A stretch of 64,000 nt of DNA from an uncultured Alphaproteobacteria bacterium (GCA_944392595.1 CALXXD010000004.1:52432-116431); one strand, 5' to 3'. Positions 1 to 8,897 are shown, counted from the stretch's first letter. The notes: generated from the sequence alone by a model not told the origin. Program-made: numbers and translations.

Positions 1-180
1 CTGATAAATAAATTGCATGCCGATATAAATTTATATTCGCGCGATCCATATATGATAAAATGCATTTTTAATGCGGTGAATTCTCATAATTGCGTGCTGG
101 CAACATTTGGCGCGGGACATTTTGACGATGCACGCCGCGTTTTGGAACATTCATTTGGCACACCAAAGATAATAGGCTAA
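1..180 (+). CDS. 3' end of an unidentified gene (partial)
   Basis: Frame 1 is open from the first base to a TAA stop at 178-180 and gives the last 59 residues of a protein whose start lies outside the window. The tail ends in a basic/hydrophobic stretch (ARRVLEHSFGTPKIIG). I do not recognise the family from this fragment. Its codon use resembles the core genes here (GCG, CGC, TTG, GGC), so it is probably a real resident gene rather than chance. Confidence 0.5.
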   Translation: MINKLHADINLYSRDPYMIKCIFNAVNSHNCVLATFGAGHFDDARRVLEHSFGTPKIIG

Positions 181-385
181 CCCACATACGCCGTACGATA
201 ATTTGAAAATCGATTATAATTTTTATAAATTTTTTATCTCAAATACTTTTTTCAATGGTATAAGAATAAGCACTACCCACGGCACATACAACAACAAACA
301 GAAAATTTGATAAAACAACAGCGAAACCATTTTTACATTGTTTTTTGGGCGATATGTGATACTTTTCGAAAAAAGGAGCCCCAAC

Positions 386-733
386 ATGCCGCAACAGACC
401 AACCCCTCTGACTATCTGAACAAAATTGTATCTGTTGTTATGGACAGGCCATTGGGCACAAAGCACCCCAAACATGGCTTTGTGTACGAAGTAAATTACG
501 GCTATATTCCAAACACAGTTTCTGGTGACGGCGAAGAGCTTGACGCATATGTTTTAGGCATAGACAAACCACTAAAAGAATTCACAGGACGTTGTGTAGC
601 AATTATTCACCGTACAAACGATAACGATGATAAACTGATAGTTGTTCCGGACGGCTTAAAGATAACAAACCAATTCATAGAACAAAAAACTAAATTCCAA
701 GAACAATGGTTCAAACATGAGATTATTAGATAG
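386..733 (+). CDS. small inorganic pyrophosphatase-like protein
   Basis: A 115-residue protein resembling the short soluble pyrophosphatase-like family: DRPLGTKHPKHGF near residues 20-32, VNYGYIPNT, the acidic stretch GDGEELDAYVLG, an IIHRTNDNDDKL segment, and a conserved FxEQWFKHEIIR ending. The family is annotated as hydrolysing inorganic pyrophosphate to phosphate. This version is shorter than the classical enzyme of about 170 residues and its acidic motif is less complete, so activity is not certain. The ATG at 386 is chosen because AAAAGGAG lies just upstream; an in-frame start at 338 has no such site. It stands alone, with no operon partner. Confidence 0.75.
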   Translation: MPQQTNPSDYLNKIVSVVMDRPLGTKHPKHGFVYEVNYGYIPNTVSGDGEELDAYVLGIDKPLKEFTGRCVAIIHRTNDNDDKLIVVPDGLKITNQFIEQKTKFQEQWFKHEIIR

Positions 734-766
734 TCTTACATAAAAATTAAAATTACGAAACCTATC

Positions 767-1063
767 TTACCGCGCTTTATATTTATCACAAAGTGTCGCT
801 ATTTTACGTGCTGCACGCATCATCTCGCTGTGGAATCGTTTTAACTCATACGTAGAAACGCAATTTTCTTCTTTTTCAGATATTTTCCACGTACCATCTT
901 TACATAAAAACTCTTTTATTTGTTCACCACCTATGGTTGGGCAAGCCACCCTTTTTTCATCTTCATCATAATAGACATCAAAACCGAACTTACAATGTTC
1001 TTCACACCCCGTACAAAAATCGCAAACATCCGTATTTATTTTCTTTTCCTGCGTGAATCCCAT
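767..1063 (-). CDS. hypothetical Cys-rich cytoplasmic protein
   Basis: A 98-residue ORF without a signal peptide or membrane segment. The N-terminal half has clustered cysteines (CDFCTGCEEHC, then single Cys residues further on), a pattern compatible with metal binding. The C-terminal third is basic and helical. The start is preceded by AAAAAGGTAAAA, an acceptable ribosome site. No family is recognised; a zinc-binding role would be a guess. Confidence 0.45.
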   Translation of the reverse strand: MGFTQEKKINTDVCDFCTGCEEHCKFGFDVYYDEDEKRVACPTIGGEQIKEFLCKDGTWKISEKEENCVSTYELKRFHSEMMRAARKIATLCDKYKAR

Positions 1064-1140
1064 ATTTTTACCTTTTTTTTCAAAAAAATATTACAAATAC
1101 GTACATTTGTCAACTCAAAAACGCCCTACATCTCAAATTG

Positions 1141-1238
1141 ACTGTCATAAAATGTCATATCTGAAATTTGGGCGGATTTGGCAATTGTAAAATCACATAC
1201 CGTGCATTTTTGAATATAAAACCCCGCATTTTCGGCGC
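1141..1238. repeat. direct repeat, left copy (island boundary)
   Basis: This stretch closely matches 8898-8989 in the same orientation. Shared blocks include ATCTGAAATTTGGG, AAAATCACAT, GCATTTTTGAATATAAAA and TTTTCGGCGC, with a few substitutions and small indels. The two copies bracket the AT-rich accessory genes at 2.0-8.9 kb. It does not look protein-coding. Confidence 0.7.
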
Positions 1239-1261
1239 AAGCAGCATATTTTAATCGGGGC

Positions 1262-1388
1262 GAATCCGAGTATATGAGAACAAGCGTCAGCGCCGTTCGA
1301 ATAACTACGAGGATACCCACAGGCATAAGCCGAGGGAATCCGAGTATATAAGAACAAGCCCTGCGCAGTTCGCATAAATACGAGGATA
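1262..1388. repeat. dispersed hairpin-bearing repeat, two units
   Basis: Two tandem units start with GAATCCGAGTATAT and run through ACTACGAGGATAC or a close variant. The first (1262-1336) differs from 12905-12979 at only one of 75 positions; the second is a diverged copy. Each unit ends in a hairpin of different sequence: GGC-ATAA-GCC after the first, GGTCGC-AAC-GCGACC after the second. Short ORFs here are a by-product of the repeat. Confidence 0.75.
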
Positions 1389-1477
1389 CACGCAGGTCGC
1401 AACGCGACCGAGTGAAAGATTCTCCCCCCCCCCCCAACAAACCGCCGTTTGTCATTTGAATCCGCACGCGTCGCCAA

Positions 1478-1509
1478 AAAAATTAAAACCGCCGCATTTG
1501 CGACGGTTT
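1478..1509 (-). terminator. hairpin plus T-tract, minus-strand terminator-like
   Basis: On the minus strand AAACCGTCGC and GCGGCGGTTT pair around a short AAAT loop, followed by TTAATTTTTTT. The one non-Watson-Crick pair is a G-T wobble on the minus strand but an A-C mismatch on the plus strand, which favours minus-strand function. No gene obviously ends here. Just upstream on that strand is a 12-base match to the tRNA-Pro 3' end (1514-1525). The rest of 1510-1900 holds no gene I can support. Confidence 0.5.
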
Positions 1510-1861
1510 GAATTTTCTGGTCGGGATTGTTTTATCAACGGTATTCTGCATCCATTACAAATCCCTGATACACACGAAATTTCAGGGAATCCATCTCAAA
1601 AACCGCCATTTTCCGCCATAAAAACACACCCTTGCCTAAAATTAACAGGGAATAATTTGATAAAAACAAGGAACGACCCAACAACATCAAGGAAACACAA
1701 CGAAAAAATCTTGCAAAATCAATGCACTTTGCTAGATCATCATCAACAAAGCACCATATTATTTATAATAGCAACACTTATCGCACCATTATTTTTTAAC
1801 CACACAAAACCAAATTTTACTCCAAAAAAAGCAATATTTTTACACAATTTTACAAAAATAG

Positions 1862-1883
1862 AGCATCGCTTTTTAGCGACGCT
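1862..1883 (-). terminator. hairpin, minus-strand terminator-like
   Basis: On the minus strand AGCGTCGC pairs with GCGATGCT, including one G-T wobble, around a TAAAAA loop, and is followed by CTATTTTTG. The wobble again favours the minus strand. No annotated gene reads into it, so it may end an unseen small transcript. Confidence 0.4.
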
Positions 1884-2079
1884 GTTTTATTAAAATCTAA
1901 GCGCTTTCAGCATACTATATGTAAAATTCTTATACATAGTTCTGGCGCACTTTTCACATCGAACTACCGATTGATTGCTGCAACAAGCACTTACATAAGA
2001 TTGCAAAACAAAAACATTGTTGAAAATGCGCGTTTTAGTGCTAGTATATCAGTATATAATCCAACAAAAAATAAAAAAC

Positions 2080-3237
2080 ATGCTGTTACGTAATAATTTA
2101 TTTAATTTTGATAGACCACAAAATTTTGATACAATGCCTGTATCAAAGCTCATGAAGGGGCTTGTTTTCGATTTTGATGACATGTATATTCCATTTTTTA
2201 CACCGATTGGTACCTCTATGCTAAATAATGTAGAAAACGTTTTTAGAACCAATTTAGAACAAGTCAATTCATATGAAATACAAATACCATTGATTATGAG
2301 CAACGCTTCTTTGCAAACAGGACAAGAAGTAGGTTCTCTGTTCGAAAGAAAAATTATGCGGCTATCTGGCAAAATGTCTGAATACCATCTTATGACGTCT
2401 CCGGAAATGGTGTTTATTAATCTTTTTGCCAAAAATGGCATCGATTCGAATTCCATGCCTATAAAATATCATTATATATCTAATATTTTTCGTGATATGC
2501 CGGATCCTAAGCACATATTACGAACAAAACAAATACGCATAATTGGCGGGGTGGCTTTTGATAAAAACGCACAAACACGCCAATTAACCGAAAATCAACT
2601 GACAGAAGCATTACGCAAATCTTTGGTAGATTTTAAAATCCCTTTCCATACAGAACGTTTCGCTAATGGTGCATCAAGTGAATTTTTTTATCTAAACTCC
2701 AAGGAAAATGAAACTTATATGATTCCAAGTCTTGATCCAAACAATAGAACAAAATCTATCAGTCTTGGTATGATTTACGATTATAGTGCAGAATGTCCAA
2801 ACGATTTTTTACACATAGACCCTCTTACAAAGCTTGCTTCTAAAACATTTGTTACCTCATATGCTTTTGGACTTCAGAGAGTATTGTATGTTATTATGGA
2901 TCATTATAGAGACAACAAAGGCTTTAATTTACCTGCTAATATTCGCCCCTACGACGTTGTTTTTATTTCAAGCAAAGAAAATATGGAACTTGTCAAAAAA
3001 ATGACATCTGACTTATCCAATGCGGGCATAACGACATGCATTGACAATATATTTGGTCGGGCACATACAAAGCGTATGGACAATGCGGACTATATCGGTG
3101 CCGGCATAAAAACCGTTATACGAAATAATACTTTATCTGCTTTTGACAGATCAGGAAATTTGCACATCAAAACATCCGACCCCCAAGAAGTCATAAATAC
3201 AATTATTGGAATGATAAAACAACAGAGAATAAAATGA
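2080..3237 (+). CDS. class II aminoacyl-tRNA synthetase-like protein (ProRS-type paralog)
   Basis: A protein of about 385 residues with the layout of a small class II synthetase: an N-terminal catalytic-fold region, a motif-2-like segment (FRDM, about 137-140), a motif-3-like segment (FGLQR, about 263-267) and an anticodon-binding-like C-terminal domain from about 285 (PYDVVFIS... then MDNADYIGAGIKTVIRN). The order is closest to prolyl/threonyl enzymes. The Glu usually found in motif 2 (FRxE) is Met here, and the following loop is diverged. It is probably a paralog with altered or no aminoacylation. The gene is AT-rich. The start is uncertain: ATG 2080 lacks a clear ribosome site and a TTG exists at 2017. 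It overlaps the next gene by ATGA. Confidence 0.65.
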   Translation: MLLRNNLFNFDRPQNFDTMPVSKLMKGLVFDFDDMYIPFFTPIGTSMLNNVENVFRTNLEQVNSYEIQIPLIMSNASLQTGQEVGSLFERKIMRLSGKMSEYHLMTSPEMVFINLFAKNGIDSNSMPIKYHYISNIFRDMPDPKHILRTKQIRIIGGVAFDKNAQTRQLTENQLTEALRKSLVDFKIPFHTERFANGASSEFFYLNSKENETYMIPSLDPNNRTKSISLGMIYDYSAECPNDFLHIDPLTKLASKTFVTSYAFGLQRVLYVIMDHYRDNKGFNLPANIRPYDVVFISSKENMELVKKMTSDLSNAGITTCIDNIFGRAHTKRMDNADYIGAGIKTVIRNNTLSAFDRSGNLHIKTSDPQEVINTIIGMIKQQRIK

Positions 3238-4478
3238 ATATCCCCGAAAGACTTTCAAAATATATAGTCAGCATAGAACCATATAAAGCGGCATGGCATG
3301 ATATGGAACTTGGCTTTGTAGATATACGTAAATTATTAAATCTATCTGATGATCAGCTTGAAGTTATTGAAAAACACGGGCTATTTAAAGACAACAAAAA
3401 AAGAACTTGCAGATATATAACAAACAGATCCACACCGCTTACCGTGGACGAGGTTATTGCATTGGTAACAGGCAATTTTATAGAACACAAGAATAAACGC
3501 CACAACAGAAATACAAATTATGAGATTAATTGGAAAGTTGTCTATGAACGCAGACTGTTAGAGGATTTTTCGGTACCTGCACTACCTGTCGTACCTCTTG
3601 ACAAAGTGCAGCACCTGCCCCCATATCACAAACATTTTCCAATTCACTTGATTCAACGTTTATCAGAAATGCCAAGCGTACAGTATAACAATATCTTTGA
3701 GAGAAAACTTATTTGGAATCCATATTTAAACACCGAAAGATTTGGACATGACTGGGTAAAAAACAAAGAATTTGTTCATAATCCAAAAAAAATAAACGTT
3801 CATAAAAGTTGCTTTGGTTACAACAAAGAAACGAAACGTACAGAACGCTTCATGGACTCTGCTTTGGGATACGATTTTTGGAATCAGGTTTTTTGGTTAG
3901 CGCGCTTATCTCCTGAAAAATGGCGTAAAATAGAACGATATAACTTATTAATGTTTTCTGCTTATGATATGTCTTGTTATATGAATCTAGATGACAAAAC
4001 ACTAGAAAAACTTGTGCGCAAGGCCATGTTCAGACACGTTCACTATGCTTTTTCTCGAAACGTTTGGAACGTTACTTTAAGACTGGATATTCTGGACGAT
4101 TTAGCCATCAGAAAATATGGGAAACTGTTTGAAGATATACAGCACTATAAAAAAGCACAAGAGTTAAAACAACAAGCCATGCACATATCGTTAGGATGGG
4201 GCAATAATTCTGAAGAGCATGTAAAAAATGAATTGGCGCCAACCATGATACCCAAATCCACATGTATAGAAATCCTGTCAAAATATGGTATTAATTGGAC
4301 GGAAACCATATCTGAACTATCATTAAAAAAACAATATTGGAAAGTTAGCGCAAAACTTCACCCAGATAAAGCAAAGCCATCAAATGCAACAGAACAAGAA
4401 GCAAAATTCAAAGAGCTGACCTTGGCTGTTAACACACTAAGAAAATACATGTCTATGAACAACACTAAAAGAAGATAA
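3234..4478 (+). CDS. protein with C-terminal J-domain-like segment
   Basis: A 414-residue soluble protein. About residues 355-405 look like a J domain: KKQYWKVSAKLHPDKAKP carries the HPD signature (about 376-378) followed by an acidic/helical stretch (EQEAKFKELTLAVNTLRKY). J domains stimulate the ATPase of DnaK-type chaperones. The first 350 residues, rich in Trp, Tyr and Lys, match nothing I know. It overlaps the synthetase-like gene by four bases (ATGA), so the two are probably co-translated and may work together. Base composition is AT-rich like the rest of the island. Confidence 0.6.
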   Translation: MNIPERLSKYIVSIEPYKAAWHDMELGFVDIRKLLNLSDDQLEVIEKHGLFKDNKKRTCRYITNRSTPLTVDEVIALVTGNFIEHKNKRHNRNTNYEINWKVVYERRLLEDFSVPALPVVPLDKVQHLPPYHKHFPIHLIQRLSEMPSVQYNNIFERKLIWNPYLNTERFGHDWVKNKEFVHNPKKINVHKSCFGYNKETKRTERFMDSALGYDFWNQVFWLARLSPEKWRKIERYNLLMFSAYDMSCYMNLDDKTLEKLVRKAMFRHVHYAFSRNVWNVTLRLDILDDLAIRKYGKLFEDIQHYKKAQELKQQAMHISLGWGNNSEEHVKNELAPTMIPKSTCIEILSKYGINWTETISELSLKKQYWKVSAKLHPDKAKPSNATEQEAKFKELTLAVNTLRKYMSMNNTKRR

Positions 4479-4492
4479 AAGCCCCACTCATT

Positions 4493-5062
4493 TCAAACAA
4501 CTGTTTCTATGTACAAATCCTGATGTGTCGTTCTTTCTGGATGCCACATTATACATTTTATAAGTCCATCATTTGACGACACAGCTTCAATCACCCCCTC
4601 ATATACCGCATCTATTTTTAGCCCCTCGCCCAATTTATCAACCGCATAACCATGATATGAATTTACTATCAATCCCAAATTATTTATCTTTATGAAATGA
4701 TTAACCCTGACATGACCATCAACCTTTTTGAGCGTGCCACCAAAATACTCGTTTACCACTTGCATTCCCCGACATATCGCCAAGACCGGTATTTTATTTT
4801 TGATAGCATAATCCAACAAGGACTTTTCAAAAACATCTCTTAAATGATTACTATCACTACTTTCTACTGAATTCAAACTATTTCCACCCGACAGAATTAA
4901 CAGTCCAAAGTCAAACTCCTGGGGTCGTTGCTTATATGATATTGGCATTATTCTAATACCATATCTAGCAGCAAAATCATACCAGGCAGAATCTAATGAT
5001 TCTCTAATTTCGTTACGTTGTTCATCCTTGGTTATAATTTGAGTTATTATAGCTGTTTTCAT
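4493..5062 (-). CDS. class I glutamine amidotransferase (peptidase C26-like)
   Basis: A 189-residue single-domain amidotransferase of the gamma-glutamyl-hydrolase type. The nucleophile is Cys97 in AICRGMQ. The His-Glu pair is in MWHPERT (His174, Glu176). Further family marks are LSGGNSLN and the VNSYHGYAV segment. Relatives hydrolyse gamma-glutamyl amide bonds or supply ammonia to a partner. The start has AAGGG upstream. It is the last gene of a minus-strand run behind the truncated aminotransferase and the S66 peptidase. The substrate cannot be told from sequence. Confidence 0.75.
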   Translation of the reverse strand: MKTAIITQIITKDEQRNEIRESLDSAWYDFAARYGIRIMPISYKQRPQEFDFGLLILSGGNSLNSVESSDSNHLRDVFEKSLLDYAIKNKIPVLAICRGMQVVNEYFGGTLKKVDGHVRVNHFIKINNLGLIVNSYHGYAVDKLGEGLKIDAVYEGVIEAVSSNDGLIKCIMWHPERTTHQDLYIETVV

Positions 5063-5099
5063 GTTATTACCCTTAACGTCTTGTTTAATGCGTCTATTT

Positions 5100-5825
5100 C
5101 TATTGTGTTTGCATTATCTGTCGAACACCGAAATAAGTTCCTATGCTTTCTATGATAGGTGCATATGTTGGTGTAAAAACAACCCAATCTTTTTGTACAT
5201 TCGTAGTTTTTTTTATAAACGACAGTATCGCATCTAATCCATGAGTTCCCCCCATTACAACGGCTACATTGTTGTAATTTATAAATCCAGCATCCCAGCG
5301 TTTTCTTTCTTGTTCTGCAATAAAAACACGCGTATCAATATATCCTAATGAATCTGAATACCCAAACCAGTTATGTTTATTTGCAACATCTATCGCAACA
5401 TTAACAATCGCAGGAGGTGAAAAATATTGCGGATCGTCCACCCCGCGACTTAAAAATAGGATATCATCATTATATAAGCTGCCATATGTGTCATAACGAA
5501 AAAAACAATCAAATACTTCTTTTTTATTTGCTTCTGGAATGTTATTAAAATTTTGAATTGATATATTTTTTCGCCATTTTTCTGTCTCTTTAGATAAGAT
5601 TTTTTTTAGACCTATACTTTCAAATTTTTTATCTGATTTGCCACTCAATACCATCTTGTCCCGACATTTTAAGCTAGGGCGTTTTATAGCAATGATGTCG
5701 TTCAACCTACTTAACGATTTATCAATCGCGCTTTTTATAAAACGATCTCCGCTATAGGAGTCGTCTAACACTGACCTTAATGCCTTGTATTCTTTTTTTA
5801 ACAAAACAGCTTTCCGTAACAACAT
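5100..5825 (-). CDS. N-terminal fragment of a PLP-dependent aminotransferase
   Basis: 241 residues. About residues 120-235 match the first part of a class I/II aminotransferase large domain: GYSDSLGYIDTRVFIAEQE, then VVMGGTHGLDAILSF and VVFTPTYAPIIESIGTYFG. It stops (VRQIMQTQ) before the region that would carry the PLP-binding lysine, and only 37 bases separate the stop from the next gene. An intact enzyme would need roughly 200 more residues, so this is either a decayed 3'-deleted gene or a repurposed domain. It starts one base after the S66 peptidase stop, indicating translational coupling. Confidence 0.6.
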   Translation of the reverse strand: MLLRKAVLLKKEYKALRSVLDDSYSGDRFIKSAIDKSLSRLNDIIAIKRPSLKCRDKMVLSGKSDKKFESIGLKKILSKETEKWRKNISIQNFNNIPEANKKEVFDCFFRYDTYGSLYNDDILFLSRGVDDPQYFSPPAIVNVAIDVANKHNWFGYSDSLGYIDTRVFIAEQERKRWDAGFINYNNVAVVMGGTHGLDAILSFIKKTTNVQKDWVVFTPTYAPIIESIGTYFGVRQIMQTQ

Positions 5826-5826
5826 A

Positions 5827-6879
5827 CTACATTACTGCGTTTTCCAATATGGAAAATGTTTTATTGTCAACATCTATCTTTGCCATTGTACCATATGGTA
5901 TCAAAAACATTGGATCCGTATGACCAAAATCAAGATTTGAAACAATTGGTATGTCTAGATTATTTTCTGTTTTTACAACTTGCAAGACCGCATCCGCATA
6001 CTTATCCAGCTCGTCTACCGACACGTTTGCGGGCCGCCCAATAACGATACCATTAAGACGCTCTAAAACGCCAGTAGCCGCATAGTTTCTCATCCATCTA
6101 ACGACATAATCAGCAGGAGGAGCTTCTTCACATGTTTCTATAAAAAATATTGCACCATCATACGTATCTAAGGAAGGCCACACTTTCGTTCCTTTTAACA
6201 TCTCCATTACTTCCAGGCTACCACCAATTAAACGACCTGTAACAGTTCCTTGACCATTGATAAACTTGAAACCTTGCGATTCTTTTATTTGTCTTTTTAC
6301 ACTCTGATTTGCAGGATCTTTCCACGGCAATTCTTCATCTGTCCAACCATTCATATTAGGCTTAATTTCACCTATTTCAAAGGTAGAAAACAAAGTCTTG
6401 TATACAGAATCTTTAAAATAATCGAACATGCCCCCATTTTCTGAAAATCCACCACACATCATGCAGGGTCCATAAAAAGGCTGAACACCTGCCGACAAAA
6501 ACGCATAGTGCAAAACGGTATTGTCGGAATAACCTAATAGTATTTTTGGATTATTGCGTATTAGATCAAAATCTATATACGGCAACATTCTGATAGAATC
6601 GTCACCCCCTATCATGGGAATAATCGCTTTTACATCTTTATTAGTTAACGCCCAATGCAAATCATCAACACGTTTTTTGGGGTTGTAAAAATTTTCTTCC
6701 GCGCTTATTAACGTATTTGGCGCTTCAACAACTTTTAAGCCAAACTCTTCTTCCAACTGTTTCTTGCCTGCCAAATAACGTTCTGGATATACAGAAGCCC
6801 CCGCCCATGAAGGAGAGATTACAGCAACAGTATCTCCAGGTTCCAATTTTGTGGGTTTTATTAAGTCTGATAGTATCAT
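5827..6879 (-). CDS. S66 family peptidase, MccF/LD-carboxypeptidase-like
   Basis: A 350-residue cytoplasmic serine carboxypeptidase. GYSDNT carries the nucleophile at Ser118; FIETCEEAPP provides the Glu region; LDFGHTDPMFLIPYG near the C-terminus provides the His. N-terminal PGDTVAVISPSW is a family hallmark. S66 members are either L,D-carboxypeptidases of peptidoglycan recycling or MccF-type enzymes that cleave microcin C and related aminoacyl-adenylate inhibitors. The MccF side seems the better fit, but this is a judgement from reading. A strong AAGGGGG ribosome site precedes the ATG. First gene of the trio with the aminotransferase fragment and the amidotransferase. Confidence 0.8.
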   Translation of the reverse strand: MILSDLIKPTKLEPGDTVAVISPSWAGASVYPERYLAGKKQLEEEFGLKVVEAPNTLISAEENFYNPKKRVDDLHWALTNKDVKAIIPMIGGDDSIRMLPYIDFDLIRNNPKILLGYSDNTVLHYAFLSAGVQPFYGPCMMCGGFSENGGMFDYFKDSVYKTLFSTFEIGEIKPNMNGWTDEELPWKDPANQSVKRQIKESQGFKFINGQGTVTGRLIGGSLEVMEMLKGTKVWPSLDTYDGAIFFIETCEEAPPADYVVRWMRNYAATGVLERLNGIVIGRPANVSVDELDKYADAVLQVVKTENNLDIPIVSNLDFGHTDPMFLIPYGTMAKIDVDNKTFSILENAVM

Positions 6880-6906
6880 TACAACCCCCTTACATAGGAT
6901 TTAATT

Positions 6907-6927
6907 TTGATAAAACCTTTTTATCAA
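6907..6927. promoter_or_regulatory. AT-rich perfect inverted repeat upstream of the S66 gene
   Basis: TTGATAAAA and its exact complement flank a 3-base centre, 28-48 bases before the S66 start codon. It could be an operator for the trio or a weak terminator for the SEC-C gene; it lacks a good T-tract. Nothing else is evident in 6880-7085. Confidence 0.3.
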
Positions 6928-7085
6928 TGCACTCACTTTACAATAAAAAAGCAGATCACTTCAAGAAAAAACGGACTTATTCAAATAAAGTACTTATCGC
7001 CTACACACACAAATTTCATTTCCAATCTTGAAATAATCACTCAAAATCCGCCAAATATAAATCAAATGGCCGCAATATAAAGTAG

Positions 7086-7856
7086 CTACATCTGAGATTT
7101 AAGCACACTACCACAACATTTTTTATACTTCTTGCCACTACCACATGGACATTTTTCATTAACGCCTATCTTTCTTGGTTTGTCTGAGTCCGGCCACTCC
7201 CTATCAAACAAATGATTCCAATCACTAATTTTTTGTCTAAACACACCCTGCTTTATTCTTTCAGAATTCCAATATTCCTGCTCTGTTTGCGGCCAATCTT
7301 TAAATTCTGCATAAACCATATCTGTACCCGAAACGCGTCTATGTTTAGGTGGCTCAATAGCAATTCCAACTATTTTATCAATATGCACATTTTCTTCCGT
7401 GCATTTAGCTTTCGCAAAATGAGCATAACACTCCAACATATTTCTTCTAGCATCTATATAATCCTGAAAATCACTAAATCTTATACTATCAACTTGCAAG
7501 AAAATATATAACAACCCCTGAGTTACACGTGACATAAAAGCCGTCATACGTATTTGATCCTGTTCGCACCTATCTATAGCACCTAACATAGCATTAGAAA
7601 ATATACGCCTAGAAAGTCGGTCCTCCATCGCCATATACCGCAATAATACATCTTTATCACTCGGTTGTGATTGATAAACTATCTCCGTAATACCGTTCAA
7701 AACACAATACGAAATATCTCGTAATAACTCATCCCAAAAATAACTTTGTCTATCGGCAGCGATTTTAGACAAATAATCTCGACCTTGATTCAACGCCCCC
7801 CAATCTTCTTCTAAAAACAAACAACCATCGCAATTTTTTTCATCTTCGGATAACAA
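7086..7856 (-). CDS. SEC-C motif protein of unknown function
   Basis: 256 residues, mostly alpha-helical and unrecognised, ending in a SEC-C zinc-binding motif (NEKCPCGSGKKYKKCCG, about residues 234-250). The same motif ends SecA and many accessory proteins. The N-terminus has a separate CDGC pair. The only in-frame start is a TTG, since the nearby ATG is out of frame, so the true start is uncertain. It lies between the kinase and the S66 peptidase on the same strand. SEC-C proteins are frequent in mobile and defence regions, but no specific job is indicated. Confidence 0.6.
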   Translation of the reverse strand: MLSEDEKNCDGCLFLEEDWGALNQGRDYLSKIAADRQSYFWDELLRDISYCVLNGITEIVYQSQPSDKDVLLRYMAMEDRLSRRIFSNAMLGAIDRCEQDQIRMTAFMSRVTQGLLYIFLQVDSIRFSDFQDYIDARRNMLECYAHFAKAKCTEENVHIDKIVGIAIEPPKHRRVSGTDMVYAEFKDWPQTEQEYWNSERIKQGVFRQKISDWNHLFDREWPDSDKPRKIGVNEKCPCGSGKKYKKCCGSVLKSQM

Positions 7857-7942
7857 AAAAACATGTTAAAATCTATTTATTTTCACCACACAAAATCGAC
7901 TAAAACACATACGGCGCGCAATAAAAAACAGGATTTTTATTC

Positions 7943-8821
7943 TTACTGTGGTAAAGACAAACACAATTTCAATTTTTTTATGTTGTTATCTGGCGATTTA
8001 TGATTTTGTAAATCTTCTTGTATATTACACATCATGTTTATAACAGATTGAAACTGTTGCCGTATCGGTAAAAATTGGTCTCCATTATCACCGTATCCTG
8101 TTAAGATATCCTTTGCACCAGTTCCATAATAATAATGCATATCACGAGCAGGTTCCGCATAATGCGCGGCCCCGAAATCAATCAATCCAGTTATTCTTTT
8201 TGATTCACAATCAAATATCATATTTCCAAAATGTAAATCGCAATGCACAAAAACAGGTGTCGCGGGATATTCAGATGAGATTTGTTTATATTTCTCAGCT
8301 AAATTATCAGCACTATTTATAATATCTTTTGGCAATGCTTTTCTAACATTGAAATCACAATATTTATTAAAAGCATCTAAATTATCAATATATGTTTCAA
8401 CGTTCCTGTTAAGCCATACATAATCAGATGGTGCACAATCATGCAGATTGCGCATAATTCTGCCTATTTGCTGCAATATATCAGACTTAGTCTTTTCATC
8501 AAAAGAATCATGCAATTCTTGAGTATATGTTATACCGTTAAGGAAACTTTCACCAATGATATATTTACCATCAATGCTATTGCCACTGTATAATATTTCA
8601 GGTATACGAACACACAATTTATTGGCTAAATGTTGTAAAATCTTTACTTCTTTATCTTGGTCGTTCATATATTCGTCTTCAAGTTTTGGAATTTTAAAAA
8701 CAATTTTATCATTAACTAAACACGCATAGGCATACTTGCCATCACCCAGAATCGAAAAATTATTTATAGATAGTCCTGGGAAAGTAGTTTGAATAATATT
8801 TTTTAACTGTTTTATGTCCAT
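7943..8821 (-). CDS. APH-family phosphotransferase (kinase-like)
   Basis: About 292 residues with the aminoglycoside/choline-kinase fold. GDGKYAYACLVNDKIVFKIPK is the nucleotide-loop/Lys region; HCDLHFGN (about 193-200) is the catalytic loop; IDFGAAHYAEPARDM is the metal-binding DFG-type segment. Such enzymes phosphorylate small molecules, often antibiotics. The substrate is unknown. I chose the ATG at 8821; a TTG at 8875 would add 18 residues. Neither has a clear ribosome site. It is the most upstream gene of the minus-strand accessory group. Confidence 0.7.
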   Translation of the reverse strand: MDIKQLKNIIQTTFPGLSINNFSILGDGKYAYACLVNDKIVFKIPKLEDEYMNDQDKEVKILQHLANKLCVRIPEILYSGNSIDGKYIIGESFLNGITYTQELHDSFDEKTKSDILQQIGRIMRNLHDCAPSDYVWLNRNVETYIDNLDAFNKYCDFNVRKALPKDIINSADNLAEKYKQISSEYPATPVFVHCDLHFGNMIFDCESKRITGLIDFGAAHYAEPARDMHYYYGTGAKDILTGYGDNGDQFLPIRQQFQSVINMMCNIQEDLQNHKSPDNNIKKLKLCLSLPQ

Positions 8822-8897
8822 ATCGGTTATTATATATGGTGCCAACAAAGAGTCAAACAAAACATCACCAGACAATAATCATCTGAACGGAGAATTA

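Noticed and set aside
1510..1560. A second tRNA gene ending near 1516 on the minus strand
   Set aside because: Only the last 12 bases resemble the tRNA-Pro 3' end; no T-arm, anticodon arm or 5' acceptor can be built.
1456..1893. 145-residue ORF on the plus strand
   Set aside because: It runs through two hairpins and low-complexity AT-rich sequence, has no ribosome site and reads like non-coding DNA.
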